A stretch of 64,000 nucleotides of DNA from Oscillospiraceae bacterium Marseille-Q3528 (GCA_018223385.1 JAGTTR010000019.1:29866-93865); one strand, 5' to 3'. Positions 26,454 through 33,928 are shown, counted from the stretch's first letter. Translations and numbers: made by a program. Notes: a model not told the origin generated them from the sequence alone.

Positions 26454-27974
26454 ATGAATAAAAATCCCACATTCACAGACAATAGGAAGGACGATTGCGA
26501 AAGGAATGTGGGATTTTTTATGGAAAAAAACAGACCGGAAAAGATTTCGAAAAATCTGGAAGAGAATATGAAAATATGTGAGCAGATGCTTGCCATCAGC
26601 AAAAGTTTTGACCTGCTGGAACGGAAAATGACAGTGGGCGGTCGGGCGTGCTGCTTTTATTTTGTGGACGGGTTTACGAAGGATGAGGCCATGCTGAAAA
26701 TCATGGATTCTCTGTATGGCATTGCAGAGGCGGATATGCCGGCCACCGCCAGGCAGCTGGTGGAAGACCATTTGCCCTATGTGGAGGTGGAGCTTCTTGC
26801 GCGGTATGAGGATCTGGGGAAAAATCTGTTTGCCGGCGTGCTCTGTCTGTTTGTGGACGGATATGACTGCTGCATTGCCATCGACTGTCGGACGTACCCG
26901 GCCAGGGGAGTGGAGGAGCCCCAGAAGGACAAGGTGCTGCGGGGCTCCCGGGATGGCTTTGTGGAGACGCTGATCTTTAATACGGCACTGATCCGCCGCC
27001 GGATCCGGGATGCAGATTTCCGGGTGGAGATTCAAAATGTGGGGCGGGCATCCAAGACCGATGTGGTACTGTGCTACATGGATGGGCGGGTGGATCAGCA
27101 GTTGCTGGGAGAGATCCGAAAGCGCCTGCAGACCGTGGATGTGGATGCGCTGACCATGAACCAGGAAAGCCTGGCGGAGTGCCTGTACAAACGGCGATGG
27201 TACAATCCGTTTCCAAAATTCAAGTACACCGAGCGGCCGGATACGGTGTCGGCCTGTATTCTGGAGGGAAATATTGTTGTTCTGGTGGACAATTCCCCGT
27301 CGGCCATGGTCATTCCCACATCCATTTTTGACATTGTGGAGGAGGCGGACGACTATTATTTTCCGCCTATTACGGGCACCTACCTGCGGCTGTCCCGTTT
27401 TCTCATTGCCATTGTGACGCTGATCATCACGCCGCTGTTTCTGCTGATGATGCAAAATCCGGAGGTGGTGCCGGACTGGCTGTCCTTTGTCATGGTAAAA
27501 GAGGAGATCCATGTGGGGCTGCTGTGGCAGTTTCTCATCCTGGAGCTGGCTGTGGACGGTCTGAAGCTGGCGGCACTGAACACGCCCTCTGTGCTGACAA
27601 CGCCGCTGAGCATCATCGCGGCGCTGGTGCTGGGAGAATTTTCGGTGAAATCCGGCTGGTTCAATTCCGAGGTGTTGGTCTATATGGCCTTTGTGGCGCT
27701 GGCTAACTATACCCAGGCCAGTCTGGAACTGGGGTATGCGCTGAAATTTATGCGGATCATGCTGCTGTTCACCACCCGGCTCTTCGATGTCTGGGGATTC
27801 GTGGGCGGCCTCATCGTGGTGATTTTATTTATCTGCTTCAACAAAACCGTGGCCGGGAAGAGCTATATTTATCCGCTGATCCCCTTTGATCCCAAGGAAT
27901 GTGCACGACGTTTTCTGCGGGTGCGGGTGCCGCACACCTATGAGGAAAAGAAAGGAGAGGGTGGAGGAAAATAA
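26454..27974 (+). CDS. GerA-family spore germination protein
   Basis: 506 residues (484 if the ATG at 26520 is used). A soluble N-terminal domain of about 290 residues includes FYFVDGFTKDEAMLKIMDSLYG and the conserved ILEGNIVVLVDNSPSAMVIP. Four to five membrane helices (FLIAIVTLIITPLFLLMM; LLWQFLILELAVDGLKLAALNTPSVLTTPL) follow. GerA-type A subunits sense germinants in the spore inner membrane. The B and C subunits are not adjacent, which is unusual. The start is ambiguous: 26454 follows fabH by 4 bases, while 26520 sits just behind a terminator-like hairpin. Confidence 0.85.
   Translation: MNKNPTFTDNRKDDCERNVGFFMEKNRPEKISKNLEENMKICEQMLAISKSFDLLERKMTVGGRACCFYFVDGFTKDEAMLKIMDSLYGIAEADMPATARQLVEDHLPYVEVELLARYEDLGKNLFAGVLCLFVDGYDCCIAIDCRTYPARGVEEPQKDKVLRGSRDGFVETLIFNTALIRRRIRDADFRVEIQNVGRASKTDVVLCYMDGRVDQQLLGEIRKRLQTVDVDALTMNQESLAECLYKRRWYNPFPKFKYTERPDTVSACILEGNIVVLVDNSPSAMVIPTSIFDIVEEADDYYFPPITGTYLRLSRFLIAIVTLIITPLFLLMMQNPEVVPDWLSFVMVKEEIHVGLLWQFLILELAVDGLKLAALNTPSVLTTPLSIIAALVLGEFSVKSGWFNSEVLVYMAFVALANYTQASLELGYALKFMRIMLLFTTRLFDVWGFVGGLIVVILFICFNKTVAGKSYIYPLIPFDPKECARRFLRVRVPHTYEEKKGEGGGK
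26460..26519 (+). terminator. Long hairpin between fabH and the gerA-like gene
   Basis: AAAAATCCCACATTC pairs perfectly over 15 bp with GAATGTGGGATTTTT, followed by one more T. The loop of about 29 bases contains AGGAAGG. It resembles an intrinsic terminator for fabH, yet it lies within the possible 5' codons of the next gene, so it could be an attenuator or read-through point. Confidence 0.6.
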
Positions 27975-28059
27975 TGAACAAATAATGGGATGACTGTTTG
28001 AAAAACGGCAGACAAGAAGCGGAATATGCAGTTCAGTATTTACTTGCAGGTGAAGGAAA

Positions 28060-28130
28060 TGGTATAATGATACAGATGAACGAACAGCCTGCGCAGCAGG
28101 CAATAAAGCGCGGTAGCGCGTGTTCGTGAG
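28060..28130 (+). repeat. Modular two-arm hairpin element, copy 2
   Basis: An extended -10 motif TGG-TATAAT (28060-28068) precedes an outer stem CGAACA/TGTTCG (28081-28086 with 28121-28126). That stem encloses two arms: GCCTGC-gca-GCAGGC and GCGC-ggta-GCGC. It occupies the gap upstream of degV, and its promoter-like motif could drive that gene. The rest of this 203-base gap holds nothing recognisable. Confidence 0.65.
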
Positions 28131-28177
28131 ATGATGAAGAAGAATTTTCGGAATAAAAATAAAGGAGTACGCTGCAT

Positions 28178-29047
28178 ATGAGAGAATTCAAAATTTTAAC
28201 GGATAATACCGCAGATCTGCCGGAAAGCTATATCCAGGCGCATGATCTGACGCTGGCCTGGCTGCCCTATCTGCTGGACGGAGAGACGTACACAAGAGAA
28301 AATACGCTGGATTACCCGACTTTTTATGCCAGGATGCGTGCGGGCAGCATGCCCACCACCTCTCAGGTGAATCCGCAGCAGGCAAGAGAGGTACTGGAGG
28401 CAGTGCTCCGGCAGGGATACGATGTTCTGTACATCGCTTTTTCCTCCGGGTTAAGCGGCACCTACAACAGCGTGCGTATGGCGGTGGAGGAGTTGTCCGG
28501 GGAATATCCCGAGGCGACCATTGCGGTGGTGGATTCTCTCTGTGCATCCTTGGGCGAGGGACTGCTGGTGCACAAGGCTGTGCAGATGAAGGAGGCAGGC
28601 AAAAGCCTTGGGGAAATCCGGGAATGGCTGGAGGCCAACAAGCTGCACCTGTGCCATGTGTTTACCGTGGATGACCTGAATCATCTGTACCGCGGCGGCA
28701 GAGTATCCCGGACGGCGGCATTTTTAGGGACACTGGCCAACATCAAGCCCATGCTCCATGTGGATGATGAGGGACATCTCATCGCCCTGTCCAAAGTCAG
28801 AGGCCGGAAAAAATCCATTTCCAAGCTGGTGGATATGATGGAGGAGCGGCTGGGAGACTGGAAGGACAAAAATGATATCATCTTTATCAGTCATGGGGAC
28901 TGTATCGAGGATGCCAACCGGCTGAAAGAGCTGGTGGAAGAGCGTACCGGCATCCAGGCGTACCTCATTGATTATGTAGGGCCCACCATCGGCGCACATT
29001 CCGGCCCTGGTACCCTGGCATTGTTTTTTATGGGGGAGAAGCGATAA
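28178..29047 (+). CDS. DegV family fatty acid-binding protein
   Basis: 289 residues. It begins FKILTDNTADLPESYI, and has SMPTTSQVNP, YIAFSSGLSGTYNS and, in the C-terminal lobe, VGPTIGAHSGPGTLALFF. This is the typical DegV two-lobe fold. Family members bind a fatty acid; in several Firmicutes the FakB proteins present it to the FakA kinase for incorporation into phospholipid. No fakA is present in the window. AAAGGAGT lies upstream of the ATG. Confidence 0.92.
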   Translation: MREFKILTDNTADLPESYIQAHDLTLAWLPYLLDGETYTRENTLDYPTFYARMRAGSMPTTSQVNPQQAREVLEAVLRQGYDVLYIAFSSGLSGTYNSVRMAVEELSGEYPEATIAVVDSLCASLGEGLLVHKAVQMKEAGKSLGEIREWLEANKLHLCHVFTVDDLNHLYRGGRVSRTAAFLGTLANIKPMLHVDDEGHLIALSKVRGRKKSISKLVDMMEERLGDWKDKNDIIFISHGDCIEDANRLKELVEERTGIQAYLIDYVGPTIGAHSGPGTLALFFMGEKR

Positions 29048-29050
29048 TTT

Positions 29051-29698
29051 ATGGCAAAAAAACGCCTTCTTTTTATCGGGGACAGCATCACCGACTGCGG
29101 CCATCTGTGGGATTTTCATGAAAAAGCCCTGGGTGACGGGTATGTGCGGCTCATCTCTGAATACATGGAGCGGCTGGATCCGGACTACGAGGTGATCAAC
29201 TGCGGCTTCAACGGCTTTACCGCCGGAGATCTTTTGCATTACTGGCAGAAAAACGGCAAAGCACTGCGCCCGGATGTGGTGACAGTGCTTATTGGCGTGA
29301 ATGACATTGCGGAATATTTTGACATGGATTACACCGGCGGCATGTGGCGGTTTTCCAACGATTACCAGCGGCTGCTGGCAGATATCCGCCGGGAGACGGA
29401 AGCAAAGCTGATCCTCATGGAGCCCTTCGTCTTCTTTCACCCGCCCTATCTGCAGCAGTGGCATGTGTATGTCCGGGAGGAGATACGTCTCATCCAGACC
29501 ATGCAGAAAAAGTATGGGGCGGGCTATGTGCCCCTCTATGATGGCATGATGAAAGCCTGCCGGGAATTCGGGGAAAATGCCCTGACGGTGGACGGCATGC
29601 ATCTGACCCGGAAGGGCAATGAGCTGCTGGCGGCGCTGTGGACGCAGTCCGTGGTGAAAAGAGAGGAAGATGGCCGGTGGCGCGTGATGGGCGTATAG
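29051..29698 (+). CDS. SGNH/GDSL hydrolase
   Basis: 215 residues. Block I is FIGDSITDCG with the nucleophile Ser at about 10. Block II is NCGFNGFTAGDL, block III is VTVLIGVNDI, and block V is VDGMHLTRKGNELLA with the catalytic Asp-His. There is no signal peptide, so it is probably a cytoplasmic esterase; the substrate is not evident. It begins 3 bases after degV stops, implying co-transcription and possibly a lipid-related role. Confidence 0.88.
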   Translation: MAKKRLLFIGDSITDCGHLWDFHEKALGDGYVRLISEYMERLDPDYEVINCGFNGFTAGDLLHYWQKNGKALRPDVVTVLIGVNDIAEYFDMDYTGGMWRFSNDYQRLLADIRRETEAKLILMEPFVFFHPPYLQQWHVYVREEIRLIQTMQKKYGAGYVPLYDGMMKACREFGENALTVDGMHLTRKGNELLAALWTQSVVKREEDGRWRVMGV

Positions 29699-29764
29699 AA
29701 GTATTTCCACGGCCAGAATGCTGCGGAGGTGCAGAATGTTATTTGGAACGGAGAGGAATGCGGT

Positions 29765-30538
29765 ATGATATTTGAAACGTTTGGCAATAAACAAAATCCG
29801 GCGATCCTGTTTTTTCATGCCATGGGCGTTACCGGGGCGAGCAGCGAACCGGTGGTGCGGTATTTGCAGGATCGCTATTTCTGTATCCTTCCTACCTCTA
29901 CGGTTTACTGTGCCGGACAGAAATACAGGGGCAAGACCGATGAGGTGCGGCAGGTAGAGGTATTCCTGCGGGCGCAGGGCGTGGAACGTCTGGCGCTGGT
30001 CGTTGCCTCGTCCATCGGTGCAGCCCTTGCCGGTGCGTTTCGGGCGCAGCCGGGGTTATCCGGGGAGCATGTTTTTTTCGATGGCGGACAGTTGGCGCAG
30101 ATCGGCAAAGGACCCCGCCGTATCATGATGCCCTTTTTGTACCTTGCCATCAAGAGCCTGTACTGGTCCAGGGGCGGTACCCTCAAAAAAATCCTCTGGT
30201 GTGAGGATGCGGCCATCAAGCCCTATTTCATTGCGGCAGGCAAAGCGCTGACCTATGGCAATCTGCGCCGTCAGTTATCAGACAGCCTGGAGGAGGGGGC
30301 TTTTCTCATGCTTCCGGAAGAACTGCAAAGACATACCTATTTTGCATTTGGAAGCATTGAGGAGCATTTCAAGTATCGGGATGCCGTGATAAAGGCATAT
30401 CCGTATGGCAATTTCCCGGTGTTCGAGGAACATCAGCATATGCAGTATCAGATCAGAGATCCGAAGGGATTTGCAGATATGCTGTGCTGTATCATAGAGG
30501 AGGATCGTTTGCCGGAGCTTCCGTTCATTAGAAAGTGA
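29765..30538 (+). CDS. Alpha/beta hydrolase-like protein
   Basis: 257 residues. Features consistent with the fold are FFHAMGVTGASSEPVVRYL (oxyanion region), LALVVASSIGAALAGAF, where the nucleophile elbow reads ASSIGA rather than the usual GxSxG, and a late EEHQHMQYQ with a candidate catalytic His. The changed first Gly of the elbow makes the activity uncertain. The start was placed at 29765 because GGAGAGG lies about 8 bases upstream; a GTG at 29729 would add 12 residues. Confidence 0.65.
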   Translation: MIFETFGNKQNPAILFFHAMGVTGASSEPVVRYLQDRYFCILPTSTVYCAGQKYRGKTDEVRQVEVFLRAQGVERLALVVASSIGAALAGAFRAQPGLSGEHVFFDGGQLAQIGKGPRRIMMPFLYLAIKSLYWSRGGTLKKILWCEDAAIKPYFIAAGKALTYGNLRRQLSDSLEEGAFLMLPEELQRHTYFAFGSIEEHFKYRDAVIKAYPYGNFPVFEEHQHMQYQIRDPKGFADMLCCIIEEDRLPELPFIRK

Positions 30539-30560
30539 GAAATGGATATTTTATAAAATA

Positions 30561-30607
30561 AAGAAAACCCCGGAAATACGGCCCATTCCGTATCCTTCGG
30601 GATTTTC
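30561..30607 (-). terminator. Terminator after tRNA-Val
   Basis: On the minus strand AATCCCGAAGGATACGG pairs with CCGTATTTCCGGGGTT, followed by TTCTTT. Because the hairpin has a T-run on both sides, it may also end the convergent hydrolase transcript. Confidence 0.7.
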
Positions 30608-30614
30608 GTGATAG

Positions 30615-30688
30615 TGGAAGTAATGGGGCTCGAACCCATGACCTCTCGCGTGTGAGGCGAACGCTCATCCCAGCTGAGCTATACTTCC
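30615..30688 (-). tRNA. tRNA-Val (anticodon CAC)
   Basis: The 74-base gene folds as a standard cloverleaf. The acceptor GGAAGTA pairs with TACTTCC, and the D stem is GCTC/GAGC. The anticodon stem TTCGC/GCGAG carries the loop CTCACAC, with CAC at positions 34-36. The T arm contains GGTTCGAGCCC, with TTCGAGC as its loop. The discriminator base is A, and the 3' CCA is not encoded (CTA follows). It reads valine GTG codons. Confidence 0.93.
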
Positions 30689-30752
30689 ATTTCTTTTCAT
30701 ATTGTATACCTTTTTTGAAAAAAATCAATACCTGACTGAAAAAATATTGCCA

Positions 30753-30800
30753 GAAAAAACGGCAGCCGGAAAACGCCGTGGACGGTTTCCAGCTGCCGCT
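30753..30800 (-). terminator. Terminator of the cotJ operon and recombinase transcript
   Basis: On the minus strand GCGGCAGCTGGAAA pairs with TTTTCCGGCTGCCGT, followed by TTTTTC. It lies 13 bases after the stop of the detached cotJC 3' segment, as expected for the natural end of the cotJ operon. Confidence 0.85.
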
Positions 30801-30812
30801 TTGCTGTGCAGG

Positions 30813-30971
30813 CTATCGGGCATTTCTGCCACAGGGATTGTCGCAGGGGCTGCCAGCATGATTTCCGCCTCTGTTTGCGGCGGAGGAGATGGAGCAGTCG
30901 AAGGACGGATTGAAGGCATAGAAGTTCCGGGCGTTCAGATCATCCTGGAGCATCCGAAGCGCTTCCCCGAA
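30813..30971 (-). CDS. cotJC: Detached 3' segment of cotJC
   Basis: On the minus strand this frame reads RFGEALRMLQDDLNARNF, then YAFNPSFD, then a Cys/Asn/Gly-rich tail and a stop at 30813. RFGEALRxxQ...NFYAFNPxFD is the characteristic C terminus of CotJC proteins, and exactly this part is missing from the upstream cotJC. It begins at the direct repeat TTCGGGGAA (minus strand) that also ends the 5' segment. Joining the copies gives 175 + 49 residues in one frame. Alone, the segment has only an internal ATG at 30953 behind GGGGAAG. It overlaps the last codons of the recombinase gene in another frame. Confidence 0.88.
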   Translation of the reverse strand, partial: FGEALRMLQDDLNARNFYAFNPSFDCSISSAANRGGNHAGSPCDNPCGRNAR

Positions 30972-31953
30972 CCGGGCAGGATGGTGTATCAGGGAAACAG
31001 CAAGAGGTTAATGGCTGGCAGGGAGACCGTGGATTCTGGCAGGCCAGCCAGAGATCGGCGGGGACAATCCCTTCATGTGGGGCAAGAACCAGGAAACCTT
31101 TCCTGGCGTTTTTCTGCCCGGGGGCGAGGGCAGAGGCGGAGGAACGCGCTTCCTGTTTTTCCCGGTAGAAGTAGCAGCCGTTGGTGCCGATGAAGTCCTC
31201 CGGCGGATTGCAGATAACGGCACCTCGCTTCTGGAAAAAGTGACGGACAGACGGATCAGCTTTCACGTAAATGGGGTTGCGCAGCAGCTCGCTGAGGCGG
31301 GCGGTGTTCCAGGGACGTCCCCGGTGTTTGGCGATGTGATGATTTTCCAGATAGTGAACGACGTCAGCTAGGGAGCGGTCGGGATCTGCGTACAGGCGAT
31401 AGACCAGCAGGATCTGCTGTGCCTCTTCGGGGACGGGCACGTAGCAGGAGGTATGGATGCCCTGAAGCACCGTGTCGGCCAGCTGAAAACCGTAGGGGAT
31501 CCGGCCGCCCATGTACAGACCCAGGCGGCAGCGGGCATAATAGGCGTCGGACACCCGTTTCTGGATGGTTTCCCGTTCCAGCTGGGCAAACACGATGCAG
31601 ATGTGGAGCATGGCCCGGCCGATGGGGGTGGAGGTATCGAATTTTTCCGTGGAGGAGACGAATTCCACATGAAAGGTCTGAAACTGTTCCATCATGTTGG
31701 CAAAATCGAGAATGGAGCGGCTGATCCGATCCAGTTTGTAGACGATGACCCGGCGGATTTTTCCGGCCTGCACATCGTTCATCATCTGTGTAAATCCCGG
31801 CCGGTGGGTGTCTTTTCCGGAAAAACCCCGGTCGGTGTATGTAAGAAAGGGCGCTCCGTGGGTTTCGTACTGGCAGTAGGCCAGCTGGCTTTCCACGGAA
31901 ATGCTGTCCTGTTTTTCTATGGACTGGCGGGCGTACAACGCATCATATAACAT
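30940..31953 (-). CDS. Serine site-specific recombinase of the cotJC element
   Basis: 337 residues. The resolvase catalytic domain starts MLYDALYARQSIEKQDS, with the nucleophile Ser at about 11 and IVYKLDRISRSILDFANMM. It is followed by a recombinase domain (GGRIPYGFQLAD; RPWNTARLSELLRNPIYV) and a partial ribbon-like region (GTNGCYFYREKQEAR). At 337 residues it is shorter than typical large serine recombinases (450-550), lacking the long coiled coil and C-terminal zinc-ribbon part. The last 7-10 codons lie beyond the element boundary, so its C terminus would differ in the excised circle. No strong ribosome binding site (GAAAGGCGG at 13 bases). It reads in the same direction as cotJC. Confidence 0.85.
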   Translation of the reverse strand: MLYDALYARQSIEKQDSISVESQLAYCQYETHGAPFLTYTDRGFSGKDTHRPGFTQMMNDVQAGKIRRVIVYKLDRISRSILDFANMMEQFQTFHVEFVSSTEKFDTSTPIGRAMLHICIVFAQLERETIQKRVSDAYYARCRLGLYMGGRIPYGFQLADTVLQGIHTSCYVPVPEEAQQILLVYRLYADPDRSLADVVHYLENHHIAKHRGRPWNTARLSELLRNPIYVKADPSVRHFFQKRGAVICNPPEDFIGTNGCYFYREKQEARSSASALAPGQKNARKGFLVLAPHEGIVPADLWLACQNPRSPCQPLTSCCFPDTPSCPVRGSASDAPG

Positions 31954-32020
31954 GGGCAAGGGAAGCCGCCTTTCAATGTTTTCTCTATACCATATGCGGA
32001 CGGTCTGATAAAAAATGCGG

Positions 32021-32049
32021 TTGAGGGAAGTGCGATGGCAGAGTATAAT
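32021..32049 (+). promoter_or_regulatory. Promoter of the MBL-fold gene
   Basis: TTGAGG (32021-32026), a 17-bp spacer and TATAAT (32044-32049). A start near 32056 excludes the in-frame ATG at 32035 as the initiation codon. Confidence 0.65.
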
Positions 32050-32073
32050 AGCTGGAGAATATGCGGAGAAAGG

Positions 32074-32889
32074 ATGGAGAAAACTTTTATGGATATGATC
32101 ATGCTGGGAACCGGAAATGCTATGGTGACAAACTGCTATAACACCTGTTTTGTGCTGCGGGACGAGAAGGGATATTTTATGGTGGATGCGGGCGGCGGCA
32201 ACACGGTGCTGCATCAGCTGGAGCAGGCCGGGATTGATTGGCAGGACATTCATACGATGTTCGTCACCCACAAGCATATCGACCATCTGCTGGGTGTGAT
32301 CTGGATGATGCGCCGGATCTGTCAGGGGATGAATCAGGGAAAATATGCGGGCGAGGCTGTGATCTACGCCCATGAAGAGGTCATCGGCCTTTTGCGGGGT
32401 ATGGCCGGTGCGCTGCTGCAGAAAAAACAGGCCGCCTGCATTGACAACCGGCTGTATCTTGTTGCAGTGGAAGACGGGGAGAGCCGGGAAATCCTTGGAA
32501 AGCAGGTGACATTTTTTGATATCCAGTCCACCAAGGCGAAGCAGTTTGGGTTTTGTATGGAGCTGGGCAATGGAGAAAAGCTCACCTGCTGCGGGGATGA
32601 GCCGTACAACGAATGTGAACGGAAATACGCGGAAAACAGCACCTGGCTGCTGCATGAGGCGTTCTGCCTGTACAAAGAGGCAGATATTTTTTCACCCTAT
32701 GAAAAACACCATTCTACGGTGAAGGATGCCTGCCAGCTGGCGGAGCAGCTGCATGTGAAAAATCTGGTGCTGTACCACACGGAGGATAAAAATATAGCGA
32801 ACCGGAAAGCGTTATATATGGAAGAAGGACGGCAGTATTATACCGGCCATCTGTACGTACCGGACGACCTGGAGGTGCTGCATCTGTAG
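32074..32889 (+). CDS. MBL-fold metallo-hydrolase (RNase Z-like) carried by the cotJC element
   Basis: 271 residues. The metal-binding signature is VTHKHIDHLLG (HxHxDH). It also has CCGDEPY, a possible Asp ligand, LLHEAFC and a late LVLYHTED. The overall form resembles ribonuclease Z/arylsulfatase-like MBL proteins, but the substrate is unknown. A possible start at 32089 (MDMIML) also has a GGAG upstream. The stop lies 17 bp before the right core repeat and the gene overlaps the truncated end of cotJC by 52 bases on the opposite strand, so it is part of the insertion. Confidence 0.8.
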   Translation: MEKTFMDMIMLGTGNAMVTNCYNTCFVLRDEKGYFMVDAGGGNTVLHQLEQAGIDWQDIHTMFVTHKHIDHLLGVIWMMRRICQGMNQGKYAGEAVIYAHEEVIGLLRGMAGALLQKKQAACIDNRLYLVAVEDGESREILGKQVTFFDIQSTKAKQFGFCMELGNGEKLTCCGDEPYNECERKYAENSTWLLHEAFCLYKEADIFSPYEKHHSTVKDACQLAEQLHVKNLVLYHTEDKNIANRKALYMEEGRQYYTGHLYVPDDLEVLHL

Positions 32890-33431
32890 GGATCTTCCCG
32901 GTTTGTTTCCCCGAAGCGTTGGAAGTGTACGATTTCCCGTTCCCGCAGGAACCGGATGGGGTCTGCCACCTCGGGATCCTTCACCAGTCGGAGGATATTA
33001 TCGTAGGTGGAGCGGGCTTTCTGCTCCGCAGCCATGTCTTCCATCAGATCGGTGATGGGATCGCCCTTGGACTGGAATTCGCAGGCATTGAAGGGAACGC
33101 CGCCGGCGGCCTGGGGCCACAGAGCTGTGGTATGATCCACATAATATTTCTCAAAGCCCGAGGACATGACCTCCTCCGGTGTGATGCCTTTGGTCAGCTG
33201 GTAGACGATGGCGCCGATCATCTCGAGATGGCCCAGTTCTTCCGTGCCGATATCGTTTAATACTCCGGCAATTTTTCGGGTAGGAGCTGTATATTTCTGG
33301 GACAGATATCGCATGGAAGCAGCCAGTTCTCCGTCAGGACCGCCGAACTGGCTGAGGATCACCTGTGCGATCTTTGGATTGGGCTTTGTGATTTTTACCG
33401 GGTATTGCAGTCGTTTTTCATAATTAAACAT
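32838..33431 (-). CDS. cotJC: Spore coat protein CotJC, interrupted 5' segment (Mn-catalase-like)
   Basis: Residues 1-175 (MFNYEKRLQYPVKITKPNP through REIVHFQRFGE) are a normal CotJC, a ferritin-like, manganese catalase-related coat protein with EELGHLEMIG and AAEQKARSTYDN metal-site helices. After codon 175 (32907) the frame enters the inserted element and adds 22 unrelated residues (TNREDPYRCSTS...) before a chance stop at 32838. The expected C terminus is found at 30813-30962. GGAGG precedes the ATG, and the start abuts the cotJB stop. In the cell line sequenced the full protein cannot be made without excision. Confidence 0.92.
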   Translation of the reverse strand: MFNYEKRLQYPVKITKPNPKIAQVILSQFGGPDGELAASMRYLSQKYTAPTRKIAGVLNDIGTEELGHLEMIGAIVYQLTKGITPEEVMSSGFEKYYVDHTTALWPQAAGGVPFNACEFQSKGDPITDLMEDMAAEQKARSTYDNILRLVKDPEVADPIRFLREREIVHFQRFGETNREDPYRCSTSRSSGTYRWPV

Positions 33432-33725
33432 TTAACATCCTCCTTCCCAGGGAAGCGGGGATGTGGCCCATTCCCAGCTTCTGGCGCAGGCGGGCACCGT
33501 GTCGATGGTCAGCGGATAGTATGCCTGCGCAAAGTCCTCCAGTGCCTGTCTGCGAAGCTCGGAATAGGTATTGAAATATTCCAGCGCCGCCGGATCCTGG
33601 GGGTGCGTATCGAGAAACAGTTTGATATCGTCAACGGCAAAGCTTACCATGTTGATCCAGGAGAGCAGGGAAGCTTTGGAGCGTCCATTTCCATTTCTGT
33701 CAGGGATTCCATTCACATCTGACAC
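33432..33725 (-). CDS. cotJB: Spore coat protein CotJB
   Basis: 97 residues. It contains the family signature LLSWINMVSFAVDDIKLFLDTHP and AALEYFNTYSELRRQALEDFAQ. CotJB is a small partner of CotJC, produced in the mother cell and needed for its assembly in Bacillus. The start is probably the GTG at 33725, within the last codons of cotJA; a second GTG at 33716 is possible. It directly precedes cotJC. Confidence 0.92.
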   Translation of the reverse strand: MSDVNGIPDRNGNGRSKASLLSWINMVSFAVDDIKLFLDTHPQDPAALEYFNTYSELRRQALEDFAQAYYPLTIDTVPACARSWEWATSPLPWEGGC

Positions 33726-33859
33726 CCCCGTTTCCCAAGGAAAGGCATATTCAATTCCGGAAAAATCGTTCCGATCTGCAATGCCTTTTCCAGATCATAG
33801 ACAGAACCGAAATGCTGCCAGGGAACGTATGCCATGGCAATCGGCGTATATTTTTGCAT
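33713..33859 (-). CDS. cotJA: Spore coat associated protein CotJA
   Basis: 48 residues. It reads MQKYTPIAMAYVPWQHFGSV, then EKALQIGTIFPELNMPF and ends GKRGCQM. The AMAYVPWQ and GTIFPELxxPF motifs are typical of CotJA. AAGGAG lies 8 bases before the ATG. It is the first gene of cotJABC and overlaps cotJB by 13 bases. I could not assign a confident sporulation-sigma promoter upstream. Confidence 0.9.
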   Translation of the reverse strand: MQKYTPIAMAYVPWQHFGSVYDLEKALQIGTIFPELNMPFLGKRGCQM

Positions 33860-33928
33860 AAAAATGGCTCCTTCCTCACATAAAAAACTCGAAATTCAAT
33901 AATATATTATGTTGGGGCTCCGCAAATG

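Larger units (their letters stand above)
30963..32915. mobile_element. Site-specific element interrupting cotJC (skin-like intervening element)
   Basis: This 1,944-bp unit plus one repeat copy is bounded by the direct repeat TTCCCCGAA at 30963-30971 and 32907-32915. It carries only a serine recombinase gene and a metallo-beta-lactamase-fold gene, divergently arranged. Recombination between the repeats restores HFQRFGE-ALRMLQ in the cotJC frame. The predicted chromosomal site then contains the inverted repeat CGCTTC-CCC-GAAGCG. The predicted circle junction contains CCCGGTT...AACCGGG around the core. Such symmetric arms are expected for serine recombinase attachment sites. Confidence 0.85.

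Noticed and set aside
30725..30919. Minus-strand 64-codon frame in the region after the recombinase
   Set aside because: It overlaps the cotJC 3' segment in another frame and runs through the terminator. The cotJC frame has clear family similarity and this one none.
30940..32655. Extended recombinase frame of 571 codons starting at 32655
   Set aside because: The first 234 codons are antisense to the MBL gene and carry no recombinase similarity. The catalytic domain begins MLYDALYARQS at 31953.
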